Assembly: GCA_964514665.1 (NCBI GenBank)
Contig: CAZESH010000124.1
Coordinates: 1 to 11,515 of the forward strand
Length of the DNA stretch: 11,515 nucleotides
Direction: 5' to 3'
DNA from: CAZESH01 sp964514665
Lineage (GTDB): Bacteria > Bacillota > Bacilli > Paenibacillales > KCTC-25726
Shown: one piece after another, positions 1 through 7,281 of the stretch
Layout: every line of letters starts with the position of its first letter
How positions within the stretch are numbered: the stretch's first letter is position 1
Position numbers and translations under genes: made by a program
Notes under the pieces: generated by a model
What the model saw: the letters and a program-made list of their open reading frames with translations, nothing else
The model's database searches: none
Told to the model about the DNA's origin: nothing

Positions 1-1509
1 ACGCTGCATATTCCGATGCGGCCCAAAATCCAGCAGCATCCAGTCAAGCTGATCCAGATCCTTCCACTCTTCAAAATGCGCAAACTCTCCGCCCATAAAC
101 AACAATTTCTTGCCGGGATGGGACATTAAATATCCGTACAGCAAACGCAGATTGGCGAATTTTTGCCAGTAATCGCCGGGCATTTTGCCAAGCAGCGATT
201 TTTTGCCATGGATCACTTCGTCATGCGAAAAAGCGAGAATGAAGTTTTCAGAGAACGCGTACATCAGGGAAAACGTAATCAGGTTGTGGTGATGTTTGCG
301 GTCATCCGGATGCAGTTCCATATAGTTCAGCAGGTCGTTCATCCAGCCCATATTCCATTTGAAATTGAAGCCGAGTCCGCCGATGTGTACAGGCGCCGTA
401 ACCAAAGGCCAAGCCGAAGAATCTTCGGCGATCATCAAGGCGTGCGGAAAGCGTTCGAATACGGCTTTGTTCAATTTTTTAATGAAGCCGAGCGCTTCCA
501 GGTTTTCCGTGCCGCCGCTTTGATTGGTCATGTGCCATTCCGCCGGCTTGTCAAAATTCAGCTCGATCATGCTGGCGACGGCATCGACGCGCAATCCGTC
601 TATATGATAAGCATCCAGCCAAAAAAGCGCATTCGAGATAAGAAAGCTTTGCACTTCAGGCTTGCCGTAATCGAAGCTGAGCGTTCCCCATAAAGGTCTT
701 TCCGCCTTTCGCTCGTCCTCGTCCTCGTAGAGCGCGGAGCCGTCAAATCGGCGCAAGCCATGATCGTCCTTGCAAAAATGGGCCGGTACCCAATCCATGA
801 TCACGCCGATGCCAAATTCATGGCATTTATTGACGAAGTACATGAAATCCTGGGGAGTGCCGTAGCGGCTCGTAACCGAAAAAAAACCGGTAATCTGGTA
901 ACCCCAGGAACGGTCGAAAGGATGCTCCGCCAAAGGCAGGAGCTCGATATGCGTATACCCCATCTCAGCGGCATATTGCGCCAATTCATCGGCAAGCGTT
1001 CGATAGGAATGAAATTGCTCTGCTCCGGGCCTCTTCCACGTCCCCAAATGGACCTCGTAGATGTTGACAGGCCGGTTGTAGATGGCTTGCTTTCTCTTTT
1101 GCCGCTGCCAGGCTTGATCCGTCCATCGGAACGGGCAAAGGGATTGCACGATGGAAGCGGTTTGAGGGCGATGCTCGCTGTAAAAAGCGTAAGGATCGGA
1201 TTTTAATAAAAGGCGTCCGTCCTTGCCCTGAATGCGGTACTTATAAATGGCTCCTTCCTCAAGCTCGGGCACAAAGGTATACCAAATGCCGGAATCGTTC
1301 ACTTTGTCCATTGGATGCGTGTATGCGTTCCAATCATTAAAGTTCCCGACAACGGATACGGATCGGGCATGGGGAGCCCAAACGCAAAAATGTACGCCTT
1401 GCAGACTCTCGCAATCTATCATGCGTGAACCGAACAAGTCGTGGCTGAAAAACAGACTGCCTTCATGAAAGAGGAATACGTCATGATCAGAGGGGATTAT
1501 CGGCTTCAT
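1..1509 (-). CDS. glgB: 1,4-alpha-glucan branching enzyme GlgB (N-terminal 503 residues, cut by window edge)
   Basis: GlgB cuts an alpha-1,4 glucan chain and re-attaches it through an alpha-1,6 bond, giving branched glycogen in the cytoplasm. The protein starts MKPIIPSDHDVF. An early CBM48-type module carries FCVWAPHA and VVGNFNDWN (about residues 40-60), followed by the GH13 barrel. Readable GH13 motifs are DWVPAHF, the nucleophile in GLRVDAVAS (D309), the acid/base in MIAEDSS (E362) and the transition-state Asp in FSHDEV (D430). The spacings 309-362 and 309-430 match E. coli GlgB D405, E458 and D526. The shorter N-terminus is the usual Bacillus-type form. The reading frame is open to base 1, so the C-terminal beta domain lies outside the window. 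The start has only a weak GGTGAT ribosome site. It is transcribed divergently from the histidine kinase; other glg genes, if present, would be to the left. No frameshift was found. Confidence 0.97.
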   Translation of the reverse strand, partial: MKPIIPSDHDVFLFHEGSLFFSHDLFGSRMIDCESLQGVHFCVWAPHARSVSVVGNFNDWNAYTHPMDKVNDSGIWYTFVPELEEGAIYKYRIQGKDGRLLLKSDPYAFYSEHRPQTASIVQSLCPFRWTDQAWQRQKRKQAIYNRPVNIYEVHLGTWKRPGAEQFHSYRTLADELAQYAAEMGYTHIELLPLAEHPFDRSWGYQITGFFSVTSRYGTPQDFMYFVNKCHEFGIGVIMDWVPAHFCKDDHGLRRFDGSALYEDEDERKAERPLWGTLSFDYGKPEVQSFLISNALFWLDAYHIDGLRVDAVASMIELNFDKPAEWHMTNQSGGTENLEALGFIKKLNKAVFERFPHALMIAEDSSAWPLVTAPVHIGGLGFNFKWNMGWMNDLLNYMELHPDDRKHHHNLITFSLMYAFSENFILAFSHDEVIHGKKSLLGKMPGDYWQKFANLRLLYGYLMSHPGKKLLFMGGEFAHFEEWKDLDQLDWMLLDFGPHRNMQR

Positions 1510-1575
1510 GGCATCACCAGCATTTTCAGTATTTTTAGTCGCTTTATCACAGGGAGACAGGGAATAATATAAGGT

Positions 1576-1604
1576 TTGACGGAATTGCCAATGCTTTTTA
1601 TTAT
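1576..1604 (+). promoter_or_regulatory. sigma-A-type promoter of the histidine kinase
   Basis: TTGACG (1576-1581) and TATTAT (1599-1604) are separated by exactly 17 bases, each one mismatch from the vegetative consensus. The predicted transcript would start near 1611 and have a leader of about 45 bases. The leader holds a small hairpin, AGAGG-AATG-CCTCT (1620-1633), and an AAGGAAG ribosome site (1643-1649) seven bases before the kinase ATG. No Spo0A box or sigma-H pattern was recognised. Confidence 0.7.
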
Positions 1605-1656
1605 TTAAATATAACAACAAGAGGAATGCCTCTAAATATATGAAGGAAGTTGGATC

Positions 1657-3093
1657 ATGCGAATGCAGATGCACGAAGAGTCAATATGCAAGATATTTGC
1701 GGAAAACACAACGGATCTCATGAGTATTATCGATTGTAAAGGAATTCTCCGGTACGCTTCTACTTCTCATGAATATATATTGGGGAATCCTCCTCAATAT
1801 TACGTTGGAAAATCCGTTTTTGAATTTATGCTTGGTGAGGATCTTTCAAATGTAAAAGATTTTTTTCAAGACGTTGTTAAATTCGGAAAATCCGGCACCA
1901 TTCAAGTGAAGTATCTTCATAAGGACGGTCACAATGTCCATCTTGAATCCAATTTGAAAGCCATCGTTGAGGAAAATGGAGAAATAAAAAATGTCATTTC
2001 TGTTTCGAGAGATGTCACTAAACGGATAAAAACAGAAGCCGCATTGGTCGAAGCGGAGGCAAGGTATCGAAGTTTAGTTGAGGATTCCCTCGTCGGAGTT
2101 TATATTACGCAAGATGGCATATTGCAATATGTAAATCCGCGTTTTGCCGAAATATATGGTTACGAGCAGGAGGAAATCATTGGCACGGAAGTGCTGTCCT
2201 ATATCATTCCTGAACAGCGTCAATATGTGGCTGATATTATTCAAAATCGACTAAAAGGTAAATCCATTTCTCCCTTTCACGCCCAAATCAGAAGAAGAGA
2301 TGGTCAAATCATTGATTTAGAGATTCATGGAGCTCTGACCATCTATAATGGAAAACAGGCAACCACCGGAACGGTGCTGGATATTTCTGAACGGATAAAA
2401 GCGGAGGAAAGGATCAGAAGATCCGAGAAGCTTGCCGTCGTAGGAGAATTGGCTGCCGGAATTGGACATGAGATCAGAAACCCGCTGGCTGCCATTAGAG
2501 GTTTCATACAAATATTGGATTTGGAAAAACCGAAAAATAAAGAATACAAACAGTTTATTTTATATGAAATTGATCGGATGAATACCATTGTGAGCGAACT
2601 TATGTATTTGGCCAAACCACAAGCAACAAACTTTGAAAAGCACAGCGTGCACAAAATTCTCCATGAAGTGATCACCTTGTTGGGGCCATACGCAATGCTG
2701 CATAATGTTCAAATTGTTACAAAATTCGATTTTTCACCCTATCAGCTTTTATGCGATAAGAATCAAATTAAACAAGTTTTTGTGAACGTCATAAAAAATG
2801 CCGTTGAGTCCATGCTTGAGAGAGGGGTCATTTTAATATCTCTAACAGAAAAAAAGGATTCCCTGCGGATTAAAATCAAAGATAACGGCTGCGGAATACC
2901 TAAAGATAAAATACCCAAGTTGGGAGACCCATTTAACTCAAAAAAAAAAACGGGCAGGGGGCTGGCATTAATGACTTGTTTTAAAATTATGGATCATCAC
3001 AATGGGAAAATGAAAATAACCAGTAAAGTGGGCAAAGGCACGACCGTCGAAATGATCTTTAAGGAAGACACCATGCCGACAATAGCAACGTGA
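1657..3093 (+). CDS. orphan PAS-PAS sensor histidine kinase, sporulation-kinase (KinA/KinE) type
   Basis: This is a probably cytoplasmic, ATP-dependent autokinase; no transmembrane segment is visible. In order it has PAS 1 (about 10-125, ending SVSRDVTKRI), PAS 2 (about 133-248, starting ARYRSLVEDS and ending VLDISERI), a HisKA dimerisation helix with the phospho-accepting His in AAGIGHEIRNPLAAI (H271), and an HATPase_c domain. The ATPase domain shows an N box (NVIKNAVESM, N377/N381), a G1 box (DNGCGIP, D409) and a G2 box. The H and N boxes are the style of Bacillus sporulation kinases, which feed phosphate to Spo0F. The absence of an adjacent response regulator fits such an orphan phosphorelay kinase. 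The G2 box reads GRGLAL where GTGLGL is usual, so ATP-lid function may be altered. It starts at an ATG with a good AAGGAAG site and its own promoter. The precise target and signal are inference. Confidence 0.9.
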   Translation: MRMQMHEESICKIFAENTTDLMSIIDCKGILRYASTSHEYILGNPPQYYVGKSVFEFMLGEDLSNVKDFFQDVVKFGKSGTIQVKYLHKDGHNVHLESNLKAIVEENGEIKNVISVSRDVTKRIKTEAALVEAEARYRSLVEDSLVGVYITQDGILQYVNPRFAEIYGYEQEEIIGTEVLSYIIPEQRQYVADIIQNRLKGKSISPFHAQIRRRDGQIIDLEIHGALTIYNGKQATTGTVLDISERIKAEERIRRSEKLAVVGELAAGIGHEIRNPLAAIRGFIQILDLEKPKNKEYKQFILYEIDRMNTIVSELMYLAKPQATNFEKHSVHKILHEVITLLGPYAMLHNVQIVTKFDFSPYQLLCDKNQIKQVFVNVIKNAVESMLERGVILISLTEKKDSLRIKIKDNGCGIPKDKIPKLGDPFNSKKKTGRGLALMTCFKIMDHHNGKMKITSKVGKGTTVEMIFKEDTMPTIAT

Positions 3094-3102
3094 GAAGTGC
3101 AA

Positions 3103-3129
3103 ATCGGATGGGGGGCGATTTCGTCCGAT
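3103..3129. repeat. 6-bp inverted repeat at the kinase / gene-remnant junction
   Basis: ATCGGA (3103-3108) and TCCGAT (3124-3129) are perfect complements around a 15-base G-rich loop, just after the kinase stop codon. There is no T-tract on either side, so it is a weak terminator candidate. It also marks roughly where the truncated epimerase-like remnant joins unrelated sequence, so it may simply be a rearrangement scar or chance. Confidence 0.3.
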
Positions 3130-3189
3130 CACGCCGGCACCTCCAATGACAAGCGCGGTTTTCTGCGGCGGCAATTCATTGGCATGCAT
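3116..3189 (-). pseudogene. 5' remnant of an NAD(P)-dependent epimerase / SDR gene
   Basis: On the minus strand a good ribosome site, AAAGGAG (3200-3206), sits ten bases before an ATG, followed by MHANELPPQKTALV and the Rossmann dinucleotide loop IGGAGVIG. This is the N-terminus typical of extended SDRs (NAD-dependent epimerase/dehydratases). After about 24 residues homology to that family ends. The frame runs on into the antisense of the kinase 3' end (to about 2968), which is not a plausible protein. The gene was therefore cut off soon after its nucleotide-binding loop, leaving its translation start intact. Substrate cannot be told from the fragment. Confidence 0.6.
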
Positions 3190-3280
3190 ATAAATTGCGC
3201 TCCTTTCGTGATTGGGTCTCACCGTCATTGTGCATCATGGAAAGGCGGATGAACAGTACGCACTTTGAAGTCATATACTC

Positions 3281-3520
3281 AAGCAGGTTCACAGCTTTGA
3301 AGATCACAGCCAAGTGGCGGCCATCGAGGTGGAAATTGTGCGTTCCCATTCCGATGAGCAGATCATGATGGATGGAGAGCCGGATTACATCGATCCTGAG
3401 AAATGGAGTCCGTTGATCATGAGGTTCTGCGAATATTTCGGTCTGGACGAAAAACTGCATCCATCGAGGCTTGCCCCGGTTTTTGCTCCTCCTGCAAAAA
3501 CCGAAAAGACGGCTTTCGAA
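3281..3520 (+). pseudogene. 3' remnant, probably of a flavin-reductase-like (FMN-binding split barrel) gene
   Basis: A reading frame opens after an in-frame TGA (3266-3268) and runs as VHSFEDHSQVAAIEVEIVR, then a segment with DYIDPEKWSPLIMRF, FGLDEKL and HPSRLAPVF. The EVEIVR beta strand followed by an IDPxKWxPLIM tail recalls the C-terminus of RutF/DIM6-type flavin reductases, but this is recall of a pattern, not an alignment. No start or 5' half is present. The frame continues without a stop into the SDR gene downstream, so automated calling may give a false 373-residue fusion. It should be read as a gene tail left in front of the SDR. Confidence 0.45.
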
Positions 3521-3631
3521 GAGATGGGTAACAATTTAGCAAAAATCATGGATAAAAAAAGACATCGTATACTAGAAATGATTATGAATTTTGTCTATAA
3601 TTCTACAATAAGCATTGGAGGAGATTTCCAA

Positions 3632-4435
3632 ATGAACCAACTGAATGCGAAAAATGCTCTGGTGACCGGCGCAAGCATGGGGATCGGAAAAGGCATTGCG
3701 CTGGCCTTTGCTGAAAACGGTTACAATGTGGCGATCAGCCATTTGAACGAACCGGACGAAGCGGAACGGATTGCCGAAATGATCCGCAAGGAGTACGGTC
3801 AAGAATGCTTTGTATTTCAAAGCGATTTGTCGAGGGAAGATGCCCCGGTGAAGCTTGCCCAAGATGCGATTAAGGCTCTCGGTGAAGTGCACGTTCTCAT
3901 GAATAATGCCGGCATTACCATCTTCAGTGAAATTACGGAGATGGGCATCGATAAGATGGATCATCTCTACAAACTCAACTTTCGTGCGCCGATGCTCCTT
4001 ACGCAAGCGATCAGCCGCCATATGATCGAAAAAGGCATCCAAGGCAGCATTATTCATACCGCTTCAAGCCGCGGAGAAAGGGCCTATCCGGATGATGCCT
4101 TGTACGGCGGTTTGAAGGCGGCGCTCATTCGGGCTTCCCAGTCGATCGCGCTGGAGCTGTCTGCCTACGGTATTCGCGTCAATTGCATCGCGCCGGGCGC
4201 GATTAAAGTACGTGAATCCCACACCGAGCATTACAAGCGCTTGGGTGAGAAAATTCCTCTCGGGCGGGCCGGCTCTCCCGCCGACATTGGCAATGCCGTG
4301 GTATGGCTCGCATCCGACTCCGCCTCGTACATAACGGGAACGACGATCCGGATTGACGGCGGCTTGATTCTTCCCGGCATGCCGGAGCGAATCGACATGC
4401 TTCCAACACACGGCTGGGGACGCATCATCAAATAA
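3632..4435 (+). CDS. short-chain dehydrogenase/reductase (classical SDR, 267 aa)
   Basis: This is an NAD(P)-dependent oxidoreductase, probably acting on a sugar or sugar-acid hydroxyl or ketone given its partner gene. The cofactor loop TGASMGIG lies at residues 12-19, the NNAG motif at 91-94, and catalytic residues are N116, S145 (or S146) and Y158-xxx-K162 in YGGLKAAL. The tail has IAPGAI, PLGRAGSPADIG, WLASDSASYITG and the IDGG signature. Length is typical of classical SDRs, with about 20 extra residues after IDGG. The start is chosen at ATG 3632, eight bases after GGAGGAG (3617-3623). The frame is open upstream, but those 106 codons belong to another gene's remnant. The next gene starts 15 bases after the stop, which indicates an operon with the dehydratase. 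Substrate is unknown. Confidence 0.92.
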   Translation: MNQLNAKNALVTGASMGIGKGIALAFAENGYNVAISHLNEPDEAERIAEMIRKEYGQECFVFQSDLSREDAPVKLAQDAIKALGEVHVLMNNAGITIFSEITEMGIDKMDHLYKLNFRAPMLLTQAISRHMIEKGIQGSIIHTASSRGERAYPDDALYGGLKAALIRASQSIALELSAYGIRVNCIAPGAIKVRESHTEHYKRLGEKIPLGRAGSPADIGNAVVWLASDSASYITGTTIRIDGGLILPGMPERIDMLPTHGWGRIIK

Positions 4436-4450
4436 GGAGATGAAGGCAGC

Positions 4451-5653
4451 ATGCCCAAATTGGAGATTACGAATGTGAAAGCAATCTTGACGGCCCCTGA
4501 CGATATCAATCTGGTCGTTGTGAAAGTCGAAACCAGCGAACCGGACCTCTACGGCCTGGGCTGCGCTACGTTTACTCAGCGAAACCTGGCCGTCAGTTCA
4601 GCCGTCGAGGATTACATGAAGCCGTTTCTCATCGGTAAAGATCCGCTTCGAATCGAAGATATTTGGCATTCTACCATGGTGAGTTCGTATTGGCGAAACG
4701 GACCGGTATTGAACAATGCGGTATCCGGTGTAGACATGGCGCTGTGGGACATCAAAGGAAAGCTTGCCGGGATGCCGGTGTATCAATTGTTGGGCGGCAA
4801 ATGCCGGGAAGCCGCGGCGGTCTACCGCCATGCGGACGGGCGCGATCCGCAGGAGGTCGAGGAAAATGTCCGGCGCTATATGGAGCAAGGCTACCGTTAT
4901 ATCAGGTGTCAAATGGGCGGGTACGGCGGAAGAGAGCACATCATGCATGCCCCGGAGAATGCGTTGCCCGGGGCTTATTATGATCCGGACGTGTATGCCC
5001 GCAGCGTTCCGGCCCTATTCGAGCATATTCGCAGCAAAATCGGATTTGAGGTGGAGGTGCTTCACGATATTCACGAACGTGTCAGCCCGATCGAGGCCGT
5101 CCGGATGACCAAGGCACTTGAGCCGTATCGGCTGTTCTTCCTCGAGGACGCACTCGCGCCCGAGCAGGTGGATTGGTTCCGCGCGATCCGCTCTCAAAGC
5201 GCGGTTCCGCTTGCCATGGGTGAACTGTTCGTTCATCCTAACGAATGGCTGGGACTGATTTCCGAAAGGCTCATCGATTTCATACGCTGCCATATCAGCG
5301 CCATTGGCGGGTTAACGCCGGCAAGGAAGCTGGCGTCGCTCTGCGAAGCTTTCGGAGTGCGCACAGCGTGGCATGGGCCAGGCGATGTCTCTCCGGTTGG
5401 ACACGCAGCCAATGTCCATCTCGATCTGGCAGTGCCGAATTTCGGCATTCAGGAGTGGAGCGGCTTCTCCGACCGAATGAGAGAAGTGTTTCCGGGGTGT
5501 CCGGAGATTCGCGACGGTTATGTATACGTCAACGATCAACCTGGGTTCGGTGTCGACATCAATGAAGAATTAGCCGCGAAGTACCCCTGTCGGAACGATT
5601 TGCCGAAATGGACATTGGCCCGGATTACCGACGGCACATCCGTCACACCTTAA
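4451..5653 (+). CDS. enolase-superfamily sugar-acid dehydratase, ManD/RspA family
   Basis: Members bind Mg2+ and dehydrate aldonic acids such as D-mannonate or D-gluconate to the 2-keto-3-deoxy acid; many homologues named RspA have little activity. The protein has 400 residues, usual for the family. It has a capping domain (about 1-110) and a barrel with metal ligands D206 (EVLHDIHERVSP), E232 (FFLEDALAPEQ) and E258 (MGELFVHPNEW). The 26/26 spacing equals D210, E236 and E262 of the Novosphingobium mannonate dehydratase. H208 and H308 (WHGPGDVSP) are the expected acid/base positions, and YRHADG and RCHISAIGGLTP are further family signatures. The ribosome site AAGGAG overlaps the stop of the SDR gene, so translation is likely coupled. 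Together the two genes suggest oxidation or reduction plus dehydration of a sugar acid. Which acid, and whether turnover is high or low, cannot be told from sequence alone. Confidence 0.93.
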   Translation: MPKLEITNVKAILTAPDDINLVVVKVETSEPDLYGLGCATFTQRNLAVSSAVEDYMKPFLIGKDPLRIEDIWHSTMVSSYWRNGPVLNNAVSGVDMALWDIKGKLAGMPVYQLLGGKCREAAAVYRHADGRDPQEVEENVRRYMEQGYRYIRCQMGGYGGREHIMHAPENALPGAYYDPDVYARSVPALFEHIRSKIGFEVEVLHDIHERVSPIEAVRMTKALEPYRLFFLEDALAPEQVDWFRAIRSQSAVPLAMGELFVHPNEWLGLISERLIDFIRCHISAIGGLTPARKLASLCEAFGVRTAWHGPGDVSPVGHAANVHLDLAVPNFGIQEWSGFSDRMREVFPGCPEIRDGYVYVNDQPGFGVDINEELAAKYPCRNDLPKWTLARITDGTSVTP

Positions 5654-5694
5654 TGAAAACGTGAAGATTCAGGTTTAACATGTGCCATCAAAGG

Positions 5695-5706
5695 GCTTGA
5701 TCAAGC
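5695..5706. repeat. 12-bp perfect palindrome GCTTGATCAAGC
   Basis: A perfect dyad lies between the dehydratase stop and the SDR remnant. It could be an operator half-site pair, a restriction-type site or chance; nothing around it decides. No T-tract follows, so it is not a terminator. Confidence 0.25.
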
Positions 5707-5718
5707 GATTCACAATGC

Positions 5719-5856
5719 AACATTCCGCTCGGCCGTTTGGCCATGCTGCGGGAAATCGGCGAAGCGGCAGTGTTTTTGGCCAGTGACAAAGCTTCGTTTC
5801 TTACAGGCGCAATGATTTCGGTTGACGGCGGGGAGACCATTCATTTGGATTTCATT
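5719..5856 (+). pseudogene. 3' remnant of a second short-chain dehydrogenase
   Basis: The frame reads NIPLGRLAMLREIGEAAVF, then LASDKASFLTGAMISVDGG, which is the classical SDR C-terminal block (PLGR, FLASD-AS-TG, VDGG). It aligns directly with the tail of the intact SDR upstream (PLGRAGSPADIG, WLASDSASYITG, IDGG) but differs at many positions, so it is a paralogue or relic, not a recent copy. There is no Rossmann loop, no YxxxK and no start site. After VDGG the frame runs into the antisense of the SRAP gene with no natural stop. The truncated tail lies directly against the 3' end of that gene. Confidence 0.75.
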
Positions 5857-6492
5857 TCAAACCCATTTCGGGAAAGGGGAAGCTTTGGAGACGGCGGCAG
5901 GCTCGTTCCCGGCAACCAAACGCACATCCTCCCTTGGGCGCAGCAGCGATTGCAGTACATAGGGATCCTTCATATCGGGCCGCAGCCAAACATCCACTCC
6001 GTCGCTGTTCAAAATGGCGGGCATCAGCTCGTGGTAGGGCTGAATATGCCTATTGGCCGCAGTCATGAGCATCGTGCATGTGCGCATTTCGTCTCCGGTC
6101 ACAGAGGATCGCCAAACATCAAAAAGCGCAGCGATTCCGAACAAGCCGTTTTGGATGGAAAATGTGACGGTGCGCGCATGTTTGCCTTCATCCCGTCTAT
6201 AATGGAATGCGCTGCAGGGGATGATGCATCGCTGCTTTTTGAACAGAAGCCCGAATGCCCGTTTCTCCAGCATTTCCGTACTGTCCATGTAAAAAGATTC
6301 TTTGGCCCAAAAAGGCATGAGGCCCCAGCGGAATTCTTCCAAATGCCGTTTGTTCCAGCGGTCGACAATGACGGAGACAGACTCGGTAGGCTTGATTTGA
6401 TGCCGATTGGAATTGTGCAGCAGGATGTTGTCCAGCCGAAACTGCTTCGTCAGCTCCTCGGTATCGGCGGTTATGGAAATGGCATCGCACAT
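5857..6492 (-). CDS. divergent SRAP-family protein (HMCES/YedK-like, 'SOS response-associated peptidase')
   Basis: SRAP proteins seal abasic sites in single-stranded DNA by a thiazolidine crosslink through Cys2. This 211-residue protein keeps M-C at its N-terminus, the FRWGLMPFWAK block (54-64), RCIIP (88-92), LMTAANRHI (142-150) and the catalytic-type His in YHELMPAIL (H154). However, the usual NARxET segment is replaced by YMDSTEM (68-74), and FYEW by FHYR (96-99). The residues matching YedK Asn75 and Glu105 therefore appear to be lost, and the usual YNxAPTQ is HQIKPTE. The start is an ATG with GGGAGG (6502-6507) nine bases upstream, and the stop is intact, so it is not obviously a pseudogene. 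It stands alone, convergent to the SDR remnant. DNA-protein crosslink activity is uncertain; Cys2 and His could still act. Confidence 0.88.
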   Translation of the reverse strand: MCDAISITADTEELTKQFRLDNILLHNSNRHQIKPTESVSVIVDRWNKRHLEEFRWGLMPFWAKESFYMDSTEMLEKRAFGLLFKKQRCIIPCSAFHYRRDEGKHARTVTFSIQNGLFGIAALFDVWRSSVTGDEMRTCTMLMTAANRHIQPYHELMPAILNSDGVDVWLRPDMKDPYVLQSLLRPREDVRLVAGNEPAAVSKASPFPKWV

Positions 6493-6553
6493 AGGTGATA
6501 ACCTCCCTGTTTTTTCGTATTATTTTCCTGTTAAGTTAAAATCATGTATATCG

Positions 6554-6577
6554 GAATCCCGCAGCGGGTTCTTTTTT
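6554..6577 (+). terminator. intrinsic terminator with no gene in front of it
   Basis: GAATCCCG-CAG-CGGGTTC forms a stem of 7 pairs with one bulged T, followed directly by TTTTTT. It reads as a good Rho-independent terminator on the plus strand. The DNA before it is the divergent SRAP gene, so the gene it once served seems to be gone. Alternatively it may stop antisense transcription. Confidence 0.6.
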
Positions 6578-6657
6578 GTTTCGGCAGGATTTCTCCTGTA
6601 CAGGCACTTCCGGGCGTTTGCCCGCATACAATGTAACAATCTCCGTATATGGCTGCG

Positions 6658-6690
6658 AAAAAACCTGCCCCCATTTGGGACAGGCTTTTT
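6658..6690 (-). terminator. bidirectional hairpin terminator, stronger on the minus strand
   Basis: Read on the minus strand, CCTGTCCC and GGGGCAGG pair over 8 positions (one U-G) around a short A-rich loop, with six T after it. Read on the plus strand the same arms have one C-A mismatch and are followed by TTTTT. No minus-strand gene precedes it. It separates the SRAP gene from the small-gene array. The remaining 6691-6788 bases are A/T-rich and hold no gene, and no convincing promoter could be picked. Confidence 0.6.
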
Positions 6691-6806
6691 GCTCATTAAT
6701 AAAATGAGACTTTATTATTCAGGTTCTGTTATCGTTTGCTGATGAGTTTTTTATTAAACGGGCAGCATAACTAAATAAATGTTTAATTAAGGGAGTTGAT
6801 GATGTA

Positions 6807-7229
6807 ATGACAACAGTAGCGGAAGCAGAAAGTTATCTGAAGAATAAAATAGGTGACTCTAATGATATCGAAAAGGTTTGGGAAGTGTTTAAATCCTTTG
6901 GAAGAGAACCGGTGGAAGGTGAAGATGAAGTTGCTTTGCTCTTTCAATGCGGGGTATATGACTTTACAGGCGAGGAACTTTTTTATTTTGATTTTGTTAG
7001 GCAATTTTCAATCTATAACGACGACGAGTATTCTCATATGGAGCAGCTTCATTGTGAATTTATTTTTAAACCAACGAATGAATTAAGAAAACTGCAAATA
7101 ACCGAATGGTATTTTGATTACGAAGGCGACATAGAGGATTTTTTCAGTAAAATTGAAAATCTTAGGAAATTTAAATTGCCAATGAAGGAAAAGCCAATTA
7201 GATTCAGTGTATATCAAGAAAAAGTATAA
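6807..7229 (+). CDS. hypothetical acidic protein, 140 aa (first gene of the small-gene array)
   Basis: No family is recognised. The protein is soluble and acidic, with no signal peptide or membrane segment. It opens with a helix-like stretch (MTTVAEAESYLKNKI), then alternating aromatic/acidic beta-like segments (YDFTGEELFYFDFVRQF, EQLHCEFIF, EWYFDYEGDIEDFF) and ends on a basic tail. The size and acidity resemble immunity proteins of polymorphic toxin systems, but no motif proves it. The start is an ATG 11 bases after AAGGGAG (6789-6795). The sequence ATGATGTAATG places a start-stop (ATG TAA, 6802-6807) directly on the chosen ATG, so a re-initiation step is possible. The frame is intact, unlike most of its downstream neighbours. 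Confidence 0.75.
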   Translation: MTTVAEAESYLKNKIGDSNDIEKVWEVFKSFGREPVEGEDEVALLFQCGVYDFTGEELFYFDFVRQFSIYNDDEYSHMEQLHCEFIFKPTNELRKLQITEWYFDYEGDIEDFFSKIENLRKFKLPMKEKPIRFSVYQEKV

Positions 7230-7281
7230 GCTTTGTTACGTTAACGGATAAGAAAAGCGGTCAACGACAAGATTGCCAATG

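Noticed and set aside
163..1468. Plus-strand frames of 73-176 codons across the left edge
   Set aside because: They are antisense to glgB, which is continuous on the minus strand with all GH13 motifs in frame.
1620..1633. Leader hairpin as a riboswitch
   Set aside because: The leader is only about 45 bases with a 5-bp stem; no known aptamer or terminator is present.
2968..3115. Minus-strand extension of the epimerase-like remnant
   Set aside because: It is antisense to the kinase C-terminus and carries no SDR-like features beyond the Rossmann loop.
5857..6498. Long plus-strand continuation of the second SDR remnant (about 250 codons)
   Set aside because: After VDGG it is antisense to the SRAP gene, which has its own ribosome site and family motifs.
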